From contig NZ_FNCJ01000004.1 of NCBI RefSeq assembly GCF_900100735.1, positions 312,019 through 376,018 of the forward strand: 64,000 bases of DNA, in the 5' to 3' direction. The stretch is from Paraburkholderia phenazinium. Lineage in GTDB: Bacteria; Pseudomonadota; Gammaproteobacteria; Burkholderiales; Burkholderiaceae. The notes beneath the pieces are model-generated. The model worked only from the letters and a program-made list of their open reading frames with translations, had not been told where the DNA came from and made no database searches. A program made the translations under genes and the position numbers. Positions 38,714 through 47,949 of the stretch are shown one piece after another (position 1 is the stretch's first letter; every line of letters starts with the position of its first letter).

Positions 38714-38752
38714 AAGCAAACAGCCCGGCAATATACCGGGCTGTTTGCTTTT
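38714..38752. terminator. Bidirectional terminator
   Basis: A 15-base-pair stem AAGCAAACAGCCCGG and its complement, loop CAATATA, between the convergent acetyltransferase and DUF2968 genes. Confidence 0.92.
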
Positions 38753-38779
38753 CGAACCACAAAAAGGATGACGGCCAGC

Positions 38780-39511
38780 CTAACGCGGCGCCGGCAAACC
38801 CGACTCGCTCTGGCGCTGTAGCTGCAGCACTTCGTTCTGCACCTGACGCAGTTGGACTTGGGCCTTTTCCTTCTCGGCGCGCAACGCGACTGCCTCGGTC
38901 TGTGTCTGGCGTTGATAGTCGTTGACCCTTGCCTGCTGCGTACGGGCCACATTCAGATCGGCCTGCAGGCGCTTTGCGCGGTCTTCCGACAGTGCGATGA
39001 CATCTTCAATGAACGCCTTCTGCGCCTGCAACTGCGCGCGACGGATTTCCACCTCGGCCAGTTGTGCAGTCTGCTGCACGAAGCCGGCATAGACCGCCTC
39101 GGCACGGACATCGTCCTGTGACTTGATCACGCGCCAGAAATGCTTGTCTTGGAACAACGCTACGTAGTACGTCATTTCCTGCGGATAGAAAAACAGACTC
39201 GCCCCGTAGCTGCCGTTGTAGGTGGTGCGCAACTCCGTGAGTTGCGAGTCGTGAATCATTTGCATCAGTTCGGCAACATTGCCTTGCGCATCGCTGCCGG
39301 CGCCAACGCCCGAGGCGGGAGCGGCGACCGCTTGCAACGCAGCGGCTACCGGCTGCGGCGTGAGCGCATTCATGGCCGGACGGGTTCCGACGACCGGCAC
39401 CGAATCCGCTGAACCGGCGCCCTCTCCTGCCAGCACGAGACCACCATGCTGCAGCAACGCACACGTGGTCGCGAGCAGCATTGCGCGCCGTACAGTTAAG
39501 AGGTACTTCAT
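38780..39511 (-). CDS. Exported DUF2968 protein
   Basis: A 243-residue protein with a signal peptide (about 1-30), a DUF2968-type globular part (LTELRTTYNGSYGASLFFYPQEMTYY) and a long coiled coil from about residue 130 (AQLAEVEIRRAQLQAQKAF onward). Function unknown; known members are confined largely to Burkholderiaceae. ATG 39511 is preferred (GGAGC about ten bases upstream); ATG 39526 is possible. No neighbours on its strand. Confidence 0.8.
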   Translation of the reverse strand: MKYLLTVRRAMLLATTCALLQHGGLVLAGEGAGSADSVPVVGTRPAMNALTPQPVAAALQAVAAPASGVGAGSDAQGNVAELMQMIHDSQLTELRTTYNGSYGASLFFYPQEMTYYVALFQDKHFWRVIKSQDDVRAEAVYAGFVQQTAQLAEVEIRRAQLQAQKAFIEDVIALSEDRAKRLQADLNVARTQQARVNDYQRQTQTEAVALRAEKEKAQVQLRQVQNEVLQLQRQSESGLPAPR

Positions 39512-39993
39512 ACGTGCATGCTCCATGCGAATTTCAAACAGCCGTGGATTATCGCGCGGATTTGCGCTTAAGCGAAGCGTTCCTGTGTCGTGCGACAACA
39601 CTTTAAATCGAGATAGATAGTAATCTTAAGAATCCAGTAAATCGTTTTGCGAGTCGCGAAAAAAAGCGCCGCTTTATGCATGAAAAAAGAAAGGATAGCC
39701 CGTGCGGCACCGCGACGAAACCCCTATGCGATCCCTGACTATCGATTGTCTAACGGAGCGAATCGATCGAGACGATTGTTTCTCTAAACGTCAACTCAGC
39801 TGATTGACAGGTTTGCCATCTGGATTAGCTGATTATCTTGTTAATAACTTGCCCCCGGATGCGCAGCGCGCCGTTATCCCGGTGACACAGTCCGTACACG
39901 TAAAAAAACGGCTCCGTTCAAAAACGGAGCCGTCCTTGTGTGCCCTGCCAGTGCATCTATCGCGCACGACAACGCCGTGCGGCATGCGCGCGA
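39512..39993. other. Gap upstream of the DUF2968 gene
   Basis: About 480 bases, more A/T-rich than its surroundings, holding the DUF2968 promoter region and, near its right end, the terminator of the amidotransferase gene. No gene recognised. Confidence 0.45.
39902..39933 (-). terminator. Terminator after the amidotransferase gene
   Basis: ACGGCTCCGTT/AACGGAGCCGT stem (11 pairs, four-base loop) followed on the minus strand by seven T. Confidence 0.9.
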
Positions 39994-41514
39994 CTAAAAA
40001 CGCGTTTCGCGCGCCACCCGCAGGAAGGTATCGAGCAGCGGCGTGCAATCAAGCAACTCCGGGCCGCCCGCGCGATGAAACTCCGGGTGCCACTGCACGC
40101 CCATCACGAACGGCGCGCGTCGATAGCGGACCGCTTCGATGATGCCGTCCGAGGCCGACACCGCTTCGATATTGAGATCCCGCCCGAGTGTCTTGACCGC
40201 CTGGTGGTGAATCGAATTGACGATCGCGTCGCGCCGGCCAGGAAACATGTTGGCGAGCGTCGAGCCGTCCGGAAAATGAATGCCGTGACGGTGCTGGTCA
40301 TAGTGCTCATTGACGTGAACGCCGGCGGTCGGCACATCCGTGGCGATATCCTGGTAAAGCGTGCCGCCGAACGCCACGTTGATCAACTGACAGCCGCGGC
40401 AGACCCCGAGCACCGGTTTGCCCGACTCGATGAATTCATGCAGCAGTTCCAGTTCATACATGTCGCGCACGCGGTCACCGGGCCATTCGGGGCTTGTCGC
40501 CTGTTCGGCGTAGGACTGCGGCGACACATCCGCGCCACCCTGTAGGAGCAAGCCGTCGAGATGCTTCGCGTAATCGCGCAGGCGGATATTGCTTGGATGC
40601 AGCATGCCCTCGTGGCCAACTGTCGGAATCATGAACACCAGCACGTCGCGTGACATCACCCAGTGCGCAATCGATTCCTCGAGATACTGCAGCGTCTTGC
40701 CGCGCAAGCCTTTCGCGCCCGGCTCCGGGTGGAAGATCCGCGCCGACACGCCGATGCGCAAGGTCCGCTGGGTGATCCGTTGACCAGCCCGGTCGAAGAT
40801 GCGCCGGGCCCGCGCCGCGATGACGCGGCCGAACACCGACCAGGCCGAGTCGGTCTGCTTCAGATAGCGCGGCGGTGAAGGCGGCAGCGCGTTGGGCGGG
40901 GGCGGGTTCGAGGCGCTGAAGTCGGGTGCCGCGCCGAATCCGGGCGGCGGCGAACCGGCTGCGCCACGCGCATCGGGCGCCGCGGTAGAAGCGCTCGCGG
41001 CGGCTGGCTTCGCAGCCGTAGCATCCGTTGCCCCCGGGGTTGCCGAAGCGGAAGCCGAGCCCGATGCCGAAGCCGCTTGCGTGGCACCAGACTTTGCCTG
41101 CGCAGCGTCACGTTGCTGATGCACCGCGGCCTCCTGCCTGGCGGTCGAAGCCGCAGCAGAGGCGCGTGCTTCGGCAGCGTCGCGTTGCTGCGCCGAGGCT
41201 GGGTCCGTGGGCGTGACAGCCGATGCGCTGATAGGGTCGTCGGTCGAGGAGCGCGCGGCCGCCTCTTCCGCCGCCGGCGTAGGCGCCGCGGCCTGAGGAG
41301 GCGTTGAGGGAGATGAATCAGGCGGCAAATCTTTGAGCGGCGACTGGATGGCATCCTCGTGTGAGGGTGGCAACCCGGCCTTCGGAGATGCCGGCGCCGT
41401 CTCAGGCTGCGATACTTCAGACGTTGCGATGTCGGGCTTCGAAACCTCAGCCGGCGTGCCGGACGGGGATGGGGTGCCGGGCGTACCGGCATTCTCGGGC
41501 TTGTTTTCGCTCAT
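39994..41514 (-). CDS. Class I glutamine amidotransferase (gamma-glutamyl-GABA hydrolase type) with long N-terminal extension
   Basis: A 506-residue protein. The C-terminal 260 or so residues are a PuuD-like amidotransferase: nucleophile Cys372 in GVCRGCQLIN, His/Glu pair in GVQWHPEF, and GGADVSPQSY. Such enzymes hydrolyse gamma-glutamyl-GABA in putrescine breakdown. The first 240 or so residues are a low-complexity Ala/Ser/Pro/Thr/Gln region with repeated QQRDAAEA-like units, not part of the family (about 250 residues normally). ATG 41514 is chosen; GTG 41538 is possible. No puu genes adjoin. A different gamma-glutamyl substrate is possible. Confidence 0.8.
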   Translation of the reverse strand: MSENKPENAGTPGTPSPSGTPAEVSKPDIATSEVSQPETAPASPKAGLPPSHEDAIQSPLKDLPPDSSPSTPPQAAAPTPAAEEAAARSSTDDPISASAVTPTDPASAQQRDAAEARASAAASTARQEAAVHQQRDAAQAKSGATQAASASGSASASATPGATDATAAKPAAASASTAAPDARGAAGSPPPGFGAAPDFSASNPPPPNALPPSPPRYLKQTDSAWSVFGRVIAARARRIFDRAGQRITQRTLRIGVSARIFHPEPGAKGLRGKTLQYLEESIAHWVMSRDVLVFMIPTVGHEGMLHPSNIRLRDYAKHLDGLLLQGGADVSPQSYAEQATSPEWPGDRVRDMYELELLHEFIESGKPVLGVCRGCQLINVAFGGTLYQDIATDVPTAGVHVNEHYDQHRHGIHFPDGSTLANMFPGRRDAIVNSIHHQAVKTLGRDLNIEAVSASDGIIEAVRYRRAPFVMGVQWHPEFHRAGGPELLDCTPLLDTFLRVARETRF

Positions 41515-41673
41515 GACTGTCGGACGGGCGCCTTCCACGCGAACGGATGGATATGGATTGATTATCCGCTACCGGGCGATGGGCAGCAAACCTGCACACA
41601 ATTGCTCACATTGTTACCCCTCGCAGATCAATCCGCGCCAATCCACACTAATCCAGGCGCTAGCCGCCTTCAC

Positions 41674-43431
41674 TCATGGATCGGGCTGCTCATCGAAGGT
41701 TTCGCGCAGGGCGATCTGCAGCGTCGCGTGGATCTTGACGCACCAGCGCCACAGCAGCGTCATTAATAGAGCGGCGCACACCAGCACCACGACGAGCAGT
41801 CCGGTGGGCGGCAGAATGCCCCCGGAGAGCGCTGCCAGCAGCAGAAACACCCCTACCATCGAGACCACCGGCACGAGGTCTGAAATCGCAGAACGGATCG
41901 TACGCGTAAAGCGTCCGGCCTTCGCCGGCTGCACGCTCAGTTCGGCGAGCAGCAGCGCGAGCGATTTGGTCTTGCGATACACGGCGACCAGAAATGGCAT
42001 TGAGAAAAGCAAGGCCACGCTCCACAGCACCACGCGTTGCAGGGGTTCGGAGGGCAGCCAATGGGCGAGCAGCGTGCTTGCGTAAGGCGCACCGTACGAT
42101 ACGGCCAGAAAGATCGCCACCACCAGCGCCAGATTCACCGCAATCTGCAGGACGATCCGGCGCGTGATGCCGAATAGCGTCGGCCCGCCGCTGGCAGGCC
42201 GCAAGCTGCCGAGCCACTGCGAATACATCCCAAACACATTGGCAACGGTACGCGGCATCGCGTGGCCGAGCCGCTGCGTAAGCGGGTCGGCGGCGCGGAT
42301 CAGGTACGGCGTGAAGAGCGTCGTCAGCGCAGACACCGCCACCGCAATCGGATACAGGAATGCGCTCGTCACCTTCAGCGTGAGGCCGAGCGAGGCAATG
42401 ATGAAAGAGAACTCGCCGATCTGCGACACCGTCATACCGACCCGCATCGCCGTACGCCCGTCCTTGCCGGCGAGAAAGGTGCCGAGACCGCACGAGACGA
42501 TCTTGCCGGCGATCACGGCAACAGTAATGACCGCAATCGGCCACGCATAGTCGACCAGCACATGTGGATTGAGCATCAGACCGATCGTGACGAAGAAGAT
42601 CGCCGAGAAGGCATCGCGCAGCGGTGCGATCAGATGTTCGATGCGATGCAGATGGCGCGACTCGGCCATGATCGCCCCGATCAGGAATGCGCCAAGCGCG
42701 ATGCTGTAGTCGAGCTTCACGACCAGCAGACAGAAACCAAAGCAGAAGCCGAGCACCGACACGAGCAGCATCTCGTCGCTGCCCGAACGCGCTACGTAGT
42801 TCAGTGCACGCGGCACGACCAGAATGCCGACCACCAGCGACACCGTCATGAACAGCAGCAGCTTGCCGAGCGTGACGAGTGCGACACCCGCGCTCAACTC
42901 TCCGGTCTGTGCAATGCCGGACAGCAGCACCAGCATCGCAATGGCCAGGATGTCCTCGACGATCAGAATCCCGAACACCAGTTGCGCGAAATTCTCCCGC
43001 TTGAGACCCAACTCGGAGAGCGCCTTGACGATGATGGTGGTCGACGAGATGGCGAGGATCGCGCCGAGAAACAGTGAATCCATCGAATTCCAGCCGAACG
43101 CGCTGCCGATCTCGTAGCCGATCCACAGCATCAGCACAATCTCGGAAAGCGCCGCGACGATCGCCGTCGCGCCGACCTGAAACAGCTTGCGCAGGCTGAA
43201 CTCCAGCCCGAGCGAAAACATCAGGAACACCACGCCGAGTTCGCCAAGCGTCTGGATGGTCTGCTCGTCGTGAATCAACTGAAACGGCGGCGTGTAAGGC
43301 CCGATGATCACACCCGCCGCGATATACCCGAGCACCACCGGCTGTTTCAGGCGATGGAACAGCACGGTGACGACGCCGGCCAGCGCCATGACCACCGCCA
43401 GGTCCTGAATGAAGCCGATTCCGTGGTGCAT
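41674..43431 (-). CDS. CPA2-family cation:proton antiporter
   Basis: A 585-residue inner-membrane protein. Residues 1-390 or so form the Na+/H+ exchanger fold (GYIAAGVIIGPYTPP, FLMFSLGLEFSLRKL, GLKRENFAQLVFGILIVEDILAI with the paired acidic residues in the ion site, and GEFSFIIASLG). The C-terminal part has more hydrophobic segments instead of the Rossmann RCK/TrkA-N domain of KefB/KefC/YbaL. K+ or Na+ efflux is expected. ATG 43431 starts MHHGIGFIQDLAVVMALAG, the usual CPA2 start; the longer frame crosses the next gene's coding region. Confidence 0.88.
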   Translation of the reverse strand: MHHGIGFIQDLAVVMALAGVVTVLFHRLKQPVVLGYIAAGVIIGPYTPPFQLIHDEQTIQTLGELGVVFLMFSLGLEFSLRKLFQVGATAIVAALSEIVLMLWIGYEIGSAFGWNSMDSLFLGAILAISSTTIIVKALSELGLKRENFAQLVFGILIVEDILAIAMLVLLSGIAQTGELSAGVALVTLGKLLLFMTVSLVVGILVVPRALNYVARSGSDEMLLVSVLGFCFGFCLLVVKLDYSIALGAFLIGAIMAESRHLHRIEHLIAPLRDAFSAIFFVTIGLMLNPHVLVDYAWPIAVITVAVIAGKIVSCGLGTFLAGKDGRTAMRVGMTVSQIGEFSFIIASLGLTLKVTSAFLYPIAVAVSALTTLFTPYLIRAADPLTQRLGHAMPRTVANVFGMYSQWLGSLRPASGGPTLFGITRRIVLQIAVNLALVVAIFLAVSYGAPYASTLLAHWLPSEPLQRVVLWSVALLFSMPFLVAVYRKTKSLALLLAELSVQPAKAGRFTRTIRSAISDLVPVVSMVGVFLLLAALSGGILPPTGLLVVVLVCAALLMTLLWRWCVKIHATLQIALRETFDEQPDP

Positions 43432-43543
43432 AGGCCGAGTTTCCTTACAAAAAGTAATATAAACGCCCAATAGTAACGCACCTTGGCGGCAGGCCAATTT
43501 CGCAGGTTCATCCGTGCCGGAATGTTTTTGACACGCTGGACTC

Positions 43544-43559
43544 TTGTGAAATATCACAA
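43544..43559. promoter_or_regulatory. Palindrome before the DUF2848 cluster
   Basis: TTGTGAAATATCACAA, a perfect inverted repeat of six-base arms around AATA, 37 bases before the DUF2848 start. It is a likely operator for the GntR/FCD regulator encoded downstream; FCD regulators often use TTGT-N-ACAA type sites. Confidence 0.55.
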
Positions 43560-43596
43560 TAATATCTATTGCATATTCAGACGATGGAGTGCAGCA

Positions 43597-44283
43597 ATGA
43601 CGCAGGTATCGTTCAACGTAATCGGCCGCGCGGGAGCCAGCGCCCCTTTTACGGTCGAGGTGGATCGCCTGGCCATCGCCGGCTGGGCGGGGCGCGACCG
43701 CGCCGCGATCGAGCACCACATTGCCGAGCTCGCCGAACTGGGCGTGAAGCGCCCCTCGACCACGCCCTGCTTCTACCGCCTCGGCGCGGAACTGCTGACG
43801 CAGGCCAAACAGATCGATGTCGTCGGCAATCATTCGAGCGGCGAGGCGGAGTGCGTGCTGGTGCAGTCCACGGCCGGCCTGCTGGTGACCGTCGGTTCGG
43901 ACCACACTGATCGCCAGGTCGAGGCCTACGGCGTCACCGTCTCCAAGCAGGTGTGTCCCAAGCCGCTCGCCCGCGAGGCGTGGCGCTTCGACGACCTTGC
44001 GGGGCACTGGGACCAGTTGCAGTTGCGCGCCTTTGCGATCGCCGGCGGCGTGCGACGGGTCTATCAGCAAGGCAGCGTCGCTTCGTTGCTGGCGGCGGCC
44101 GATCTGCTCGAACGCGCACCGCTCGCCGCGGGCGCCGCCATGTTCTGCGGCACACTCGCGGTCGAAGGCGGCATCGTCGGCATGGCCGATGGCGACGCGC
44201 TCGAACTCGAACTGCATGACCCGGTGCTGAACCGCACCCTGCGCCACGCCTACCGCGTGCAGACCTTACCCATCGTCGAATGA
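43597..44283 (+). CDS. DUF2848 protein, possibly FAH-fold
   Basis: A 228-residue cytoplasmic protein of unknown function in the DUF2848 family. By eye, its C-terminal stretch AGAAMFCGTLAVEGGI...GDALELELHDPVLNRTLRH resembles the closing part of fumarylacetoacetate-hydrolase proteins (GT loop, then GD-x-ELEI...G-L). VGSDHTDRQVE and CPKPLAREAW may hold metal or substrate ligands. ATG 43597 opens MTQVSFNVIG. It is the first gene of a cluster with an MFS transporter (7 bases later), a GntR regulator and an amidase, so a hydrolytic catabolic step is inferred. Confidence 0.75.
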   Translation: MTQVSFNVIGRAGASAPFTVEVDRLAIAGWAGRDRAAIEHHIAELAELGVKRPSTTPCFYRLGAELLTQAKQIDVVGNHSSGEAECVLVQSTAGLLVTVGSDHTDRQVEAYGVTVSKQVCPKPLAREAWRFDDLAGHWDQLQLRAFAIAGGVRRVYQQGSVASLLAAADLLERAPLAAGAAMFCGTLAVEGGIVGMADGDALELELHDPVLNRTLRHAYRVQTLPIVE

Positions 44284-44290
44284 GCCGCCC

Positions 44291-45652
44291 ATGAGCCCTG
44301 CCCCGTCCCCAGCCATGCAGCCCGCCGCGGCTTCCGCCAGCACCGCTCAAGATGCCGCTATCGAAGCGGCCGCGCTGCGCAAGATCACCTGGCGCATCAT
44401 GCCGTTCCTGTTCCTGGTGTACGTGCTGTCGTACCTGGACCGGGTCAACATCGGCTACGCGAAACTGCAGTTCACCAGCGATCTTGGGCTGTCGAACACG
44501 GCCTACGGACTCGGCGCAGGGATCTTCTTTTTCGGCTACTTCGTCTTCGAAGTCCCGAGCAACCTGCTGCTGAGGAAATTCGGCGCCCGCGCGACGATCG
44601 CCCGCATCACCATGCTATGGGGTGCGCTCTCCTGCCTGATGATGTTCGTGCGCTCGGAAACGATGTTCTACGTGTTGCGCTTCCTGCTCGGCTTGGCCGA
44701 AGCGGGGCTGGTGCCGGGCGTGGTGCTGTACCTGACGTTCTGGTTTCCGTCGGACCGGCGCGCCCGCATGGTCGCGGTGTTCATGGCGGCGATTCCGGTG
44801 GCCGGGATCATCGGTGCGCCGCTCTCGGGCTTCCTGATGTCGGCGCTGCATGAGGCGCATGGAATGCGCGGCTGGCAGTGGATGTTCCTGATCGAAGGTA
44901 TTCCGTCGATCCTCGCCGGCTGCTGGGCGCTGGCGGTGCTGCGCAATACGCCCGCCGAAGCCGCCTGGCTTAGCGATGAGGAAAAGCGCGTCGTCCTCGC
45001 CAGGCTGGCGCGCGAAAACAGCGCGGCGGCCGCGGCCGGCGCCGAACACAACCTGCGGGCCGCGCTGTGCTCGGGGCGTTTCTGGCTGCTGACGCTGATT
45101 TACTTCTGCCTCGTCACCGGCAATGCGGGCTTCTCGTTCTGGCTGCCGCAGATCGTCAAGGATCTCGGCGTGACGAACCTCGTCAGCAATGGCTTTGTGA
45201 CGGCGATTCCGTATCTGGCAGCCGGCATCGGCATGATCCTGATCGGCCGGTCCTCGGACATCACCGGCGAGCGGCGCTGGCACTATGCGGTGTGCTGCTT
45301 TATCGGCGCGGCGGGGTTGCTCGGCAGCGCTTCGGTGACGAACTCGATCCCGCTGGCGGTCACCGGCCTGTCGATTGCCTACGTCGGCATCCTCGCGGGC
45401 TTCGGCATCTTCTGGTCGATGTCGACGACCTTCCTGCAAGGCACTGCGGCCGTGGCCGGCATCGCCGTGATCAATTCGATCGCCAATCTGGCCGGCTACG
45501 TGAGCCCTTATGTGCTCGGCGTGGTCAAGGATGCGACGCATAGCGTGACCTTCGGCCTCGTGCTGATTGCCGGGGCGCTGATTGTCGGCGGCCTCGTGAC
45601 GCTCTTGATGCCGCGGGTCAAGGCGCCGCACGGGGTGGCGGAGCTGGCGTGA
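44291..45652 (+). CDS. MFS transporter, anion:cation symporter (ACS) type
   Basis: A 453-residue 12-helix importer. Typical ACS motifs are IMPFLFLVYVLSYLDRVNIGYAK in the first helix, GYFVFEVPSNLLLRKFGAR, and RFLLGLAEAGLVPGVVLYLTFWFP. ACS members import organic anions such as tartrate, phthalate, hexuronates or 4-hydroxyphenylacetate. Only seven bases after the DUF2848 gene, so co-translated. It probably imports the substrate handled by the DUF2848 protein and the amidase; that substrate is unknown. Confidence 0.88.
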   Translation: MSPAPSPAMQPAAASASTAQDAAIEAAALRKITWRIMPFLFLVYVLSYLDRVNIGYAKLQFTSDLGLSNTAYGLGAGIFFFGYFVFEVPSNLLLRKFGARATIARITMLWGALSCLMMFVRSETMFYVLRFLLGLAEAGLVPGVVLYLTFWFPSDRRARMVAVFMAAIPVAGIIGAPLSGFLMSALHEAHGMRGWQWMFLIEGIPSILAGCWALAVLRNTPAEAAWLSDEEKRVVLARLARENSAAAAAGAEHNLRAALCSGRFWLLTLIYFCLVTGNAGFSFWLPQIVKDLGVTNLVSNGFVTAIPYLAAGIGMILIGRSSDITGERRWHYAVCCFIGAAGLLGSASVTNSIPLAVTGLSIAYVGILAGFGIFWSMSTTFLQGTAAVAGIAVINSIANLAGYVSPYVLGVVKDATHSVTFGLVLIAGALIVGGLVTLLMPRVKAPHGVAELA

Positions 45653-45737
45653 CGCTGCCGGCGGCCGGAAGCCTTGTTCTACAATGCGGGCGAATGAGTC
45701 TCACCCTTGGTTCTCAGCCGGCCCGCACGCCTTATTC

Positions 45738-46415
45738 ATGACGCTTTCGCAAACTTCCCGCACTCCCACGGCCGCCCGGCAAAACGGGGCGAGCCTCGCC
45801 GAGCAGGCCTATGAATTCGTCAAGCGCGAAATCATCACCATGCGTTTGCGCCCGAGCGAGGTGCTCAACGAAGCCGAACTGATGGCGCTGACCGGCATCG
45901 GCCGCACCCCTGTGCATCAGGCGCTGCACCGGCTCGTCCACGAAGGCATGCTGACGATCATGCCGCGCAAGGGCATCATGGTGCGCCCGGTCTCGCTCGA
46001 CGACGTGCTCGCCATCATCGACGTGCGTCTGATCAACGAAGGCCATTGCGTCGAACTGGCGGCGCGCCACGCACAGGCGCACGATTACGAAGTGATGGAA
46101 GCGCTGCTCGAGCGCTCGAAGGTCTGCGTCGCGGCGCATGATGTGGAAGGCATGATGGAGATCGACCGCGAATTCCACCTGGCGATTTCGGCGGCCTCGC
46201 GCAATCCGGTACTGGCCGACATCCTGCGCGGGTTGCATGAGCGTTCGCTGCGTTTCTGGTTTATCTCGCTGTCCGAGCCACATCATCTCGAGGACGTCCA
46301 CGAGGAACACCTCGAACTGTTTCACTTGCTGCGCGAGCGCGATGCCGAGGGCGCCCGCCAGTCGGTGCAGCGCCATATCGAAGCGTTTCGCGCGACCCTG
46401 TTCAACCGGATCTAG
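45738..46415 (+). CDS. GntR-family (FCD) transcriptional regulator
   Basis: A 225-residue regulator. Residues about 18-80 are the winged helix (NEAELMALTGIGRTPVHQALHRLVHEGML). Residues about 90-220 are an FCD ligand domain with the metal-type residues in EIDREFHLAIS and the His-rich HHLEDVHEEHLELFHLL. FCD regulators respond to carboxylic acids. ATG 45738 is chosen; the longer frame lacks a site. It lies between the transporter and amidase genes and likely controls the cluster through the palindrome at 43544. Confidence 0.9.
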   Translation: MTLSQTSRTPTAARQNGASLAEQAYEFVKREIITMRLRPSEVLNEAELMALTGIGRTPVHQALHRLVHEGMLTIMPRKGIMVRPVSLDDVLAIIDVRLINEGHCVELAARHAQAHDYEVMEALLERSKVCVAAHDVEGMMEIDREFHLAISAASRNPVLADILRGLHERSLRFWFISLSEPHHLEDVHEEHLELFHLLRERDAEGARQSVQRHIEAFRATLFNRI

Positions 46416-46486
46416 CCGGATTCAAGCGCGGATCCAGGCGCAGATTTAATCGAATTTGCATCGCCCCTAACCGGACCCGAACGACC

Positions 46487-47866
46487 ATGGCCACTGAATT
46501 CATGCCCTTTCCGCCGCTCGCCCAACTCGCCGCCGATCTGGCCGCGGGCCGCACCACCAGCCGCAAGCTGGTCGAAATCGCGCTCGAACGCATTGCCGAT
46601 CCGGCCGGCCAGGGCTCGACCGTCTTCATGCATGTCGATGCCGAGAGCGCCCGCGCCGCCGCCGACGGCCACGACCGCCTGCGCGCCGCCGGCGCGGTGC
46701 TCTCGCCGCTCGCCGGTATCCCGGTGTCGGTCAAGGACCTGTTCGACATCGAAGGCCAGGTGACGCGCGCCGGTTCGCGCGCGCTCGCCGAAGCGCCGCC
46801 CGCCACCGCCGATGCCGTCGCCGTGGCCCGCCTGAAGCGTGCGGGCGCGGTGATCGTCGGGCGCACCAATATGAGCGAGTTCGCGTTTTCCGGGCTCGGG
46901 CTGAACCCTCACTACGGCCATCCGCTGTCGCCGTATCAGCGCGGCGTCAAAGGCGACGAACGGATTTCGGGCGGCTCGTCCTCGGGCGCGGCGGCGTCGG
47001 TGGCCGACGGCATGGCGGCCGTTGCGCTCGGTACCGACACCGGCGGCTCGATCCGCATCCCCGCCGCGCTTTGCGGCCTGACCGGCTTCAAGCCGACTGC
47101 CGACCGGATCCCGAAGCAAGGCGGCGTGCCGCTCTCGCCGACGCTCGATTCGTTCGGGCCGATCGGCGTCTCGGTGGCCTGCTGCGCGTTGGTCGACCGC
47201 ATGCTGGCCGGGCTGGAGCCACGCATCCCGGCGGTGCGCCCGCTGGAAGGCGTACGGCTCGGCGTGCTCACCCACTACGTGACGGACGGCGTCGAGCCGG
47301 CCGTAGCCGCCGCCATCGACATAGCGCTCAAGCATCTGGAAGCCGCCGGCGCGATTGTCAGCGAAGTGCGTTTTGCGCCGCTGGATCGCCTGCCGGAGAT
47401 CAACCGGTTCGGCCTTTCGCCGATCGAGGCCTATGCGTGGCACCGTCCGCTGCTGGAAAAGCATCGCGACCAATACGACCCACGCGTGCTGGCCCGCATC
47501 CTCAAGGGCCAGCCGGCCAGCGCCGCCGATTATCTCGACCTGGTGGCCGAGCGCGCCGCGCTGCTGGAGGCCGCCCGCAACACGCTCTGGCAACGCTTCG
47601 ACGCCATCGTCGCGCCGACGGTGCCGGTCCTGCCGCCGCGCGTGGCGGACCTCGTGGATGACGACGACGCCTTCGGCCGCACCAATGCCTTGATCCTGCG
47701 CAATCCGAGCGCCTTTAACTTCCTCGACGCCTGTGCGCTGTCGCTGCCCTGCCATCGGCGCGGCGACGCACCGGTCGGGCTGATGCTGGCGGGCGCGCCG
47801 CACGGCGACGACGCGCTGCTGGCAATCGGCCGCGCCGCCGAAGCGGTGCTCAACTCAATTCGTTAG
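46487..47866 (+). CDS. Amidase (amidase-signature family)
   Basis: A 459-residue amide hydrolase. The Ser-cisSer-Lys triad is visible: Lys83 in PVSVKDLFD, the cis-Ser within GGSSSG (162-167), and the nucleophile Ser188 in GTDTGGSIRIPA. Length and motifs fit amidases of the AtzF/GatA superfamily, but with no GatB/GatC neighbours this is a catabolic amidase. It lies 71 bases after the GntR gene and is probably part of the same cluster. The substrate is unknown. Confidence 0.88.
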   Translation: MATEFMPFPPLAQLAADLAAGRTTSRKLVEIALERIADPAGQGSTVFMHVDAESARAAADGHDRLRAAGAVLSPLAGIPVSVKDLFDIEGQVTRAGSRALAEAPPATADAVAVARLKRAGAVIVGRTNMSEFAFSGLGLNPHYGHPLSPYQRGVKGDERISGGSSSGAAASVADGMAAVALGTDTGGSIRIPAALCGLTGFKPTADRIPKQGGVPLSPTLDSFGPIGVSVACCALVDRMLAGLEPRIPAVRPLEGVRLGVLTHYVTDGVEPAVAAAIDIALKHLEAAGAIVSEVRFAPLDRLPEINRFGLSPIEAYAWHRPLLEKHRDQYDPRVLARILKGQPASAADYLDLVAERAALLEAARNTLWQRFDAIVAPTVPVLPPRVADLVDDDDAFGRTNALILRNPSAFNFLDACALSLPCHRRGDAPVGLMLAGAPHGDDALLAIGRAAEAVLNSIR

Positions 47867-47949
47867 ACGAGAAACAGGCAGGCGGTGTTCGCGCTAGAAT
47901 CGCGGGCAGCCGCCCTGCGGATTTCCGACTCTCGACCGCCACATGATCC

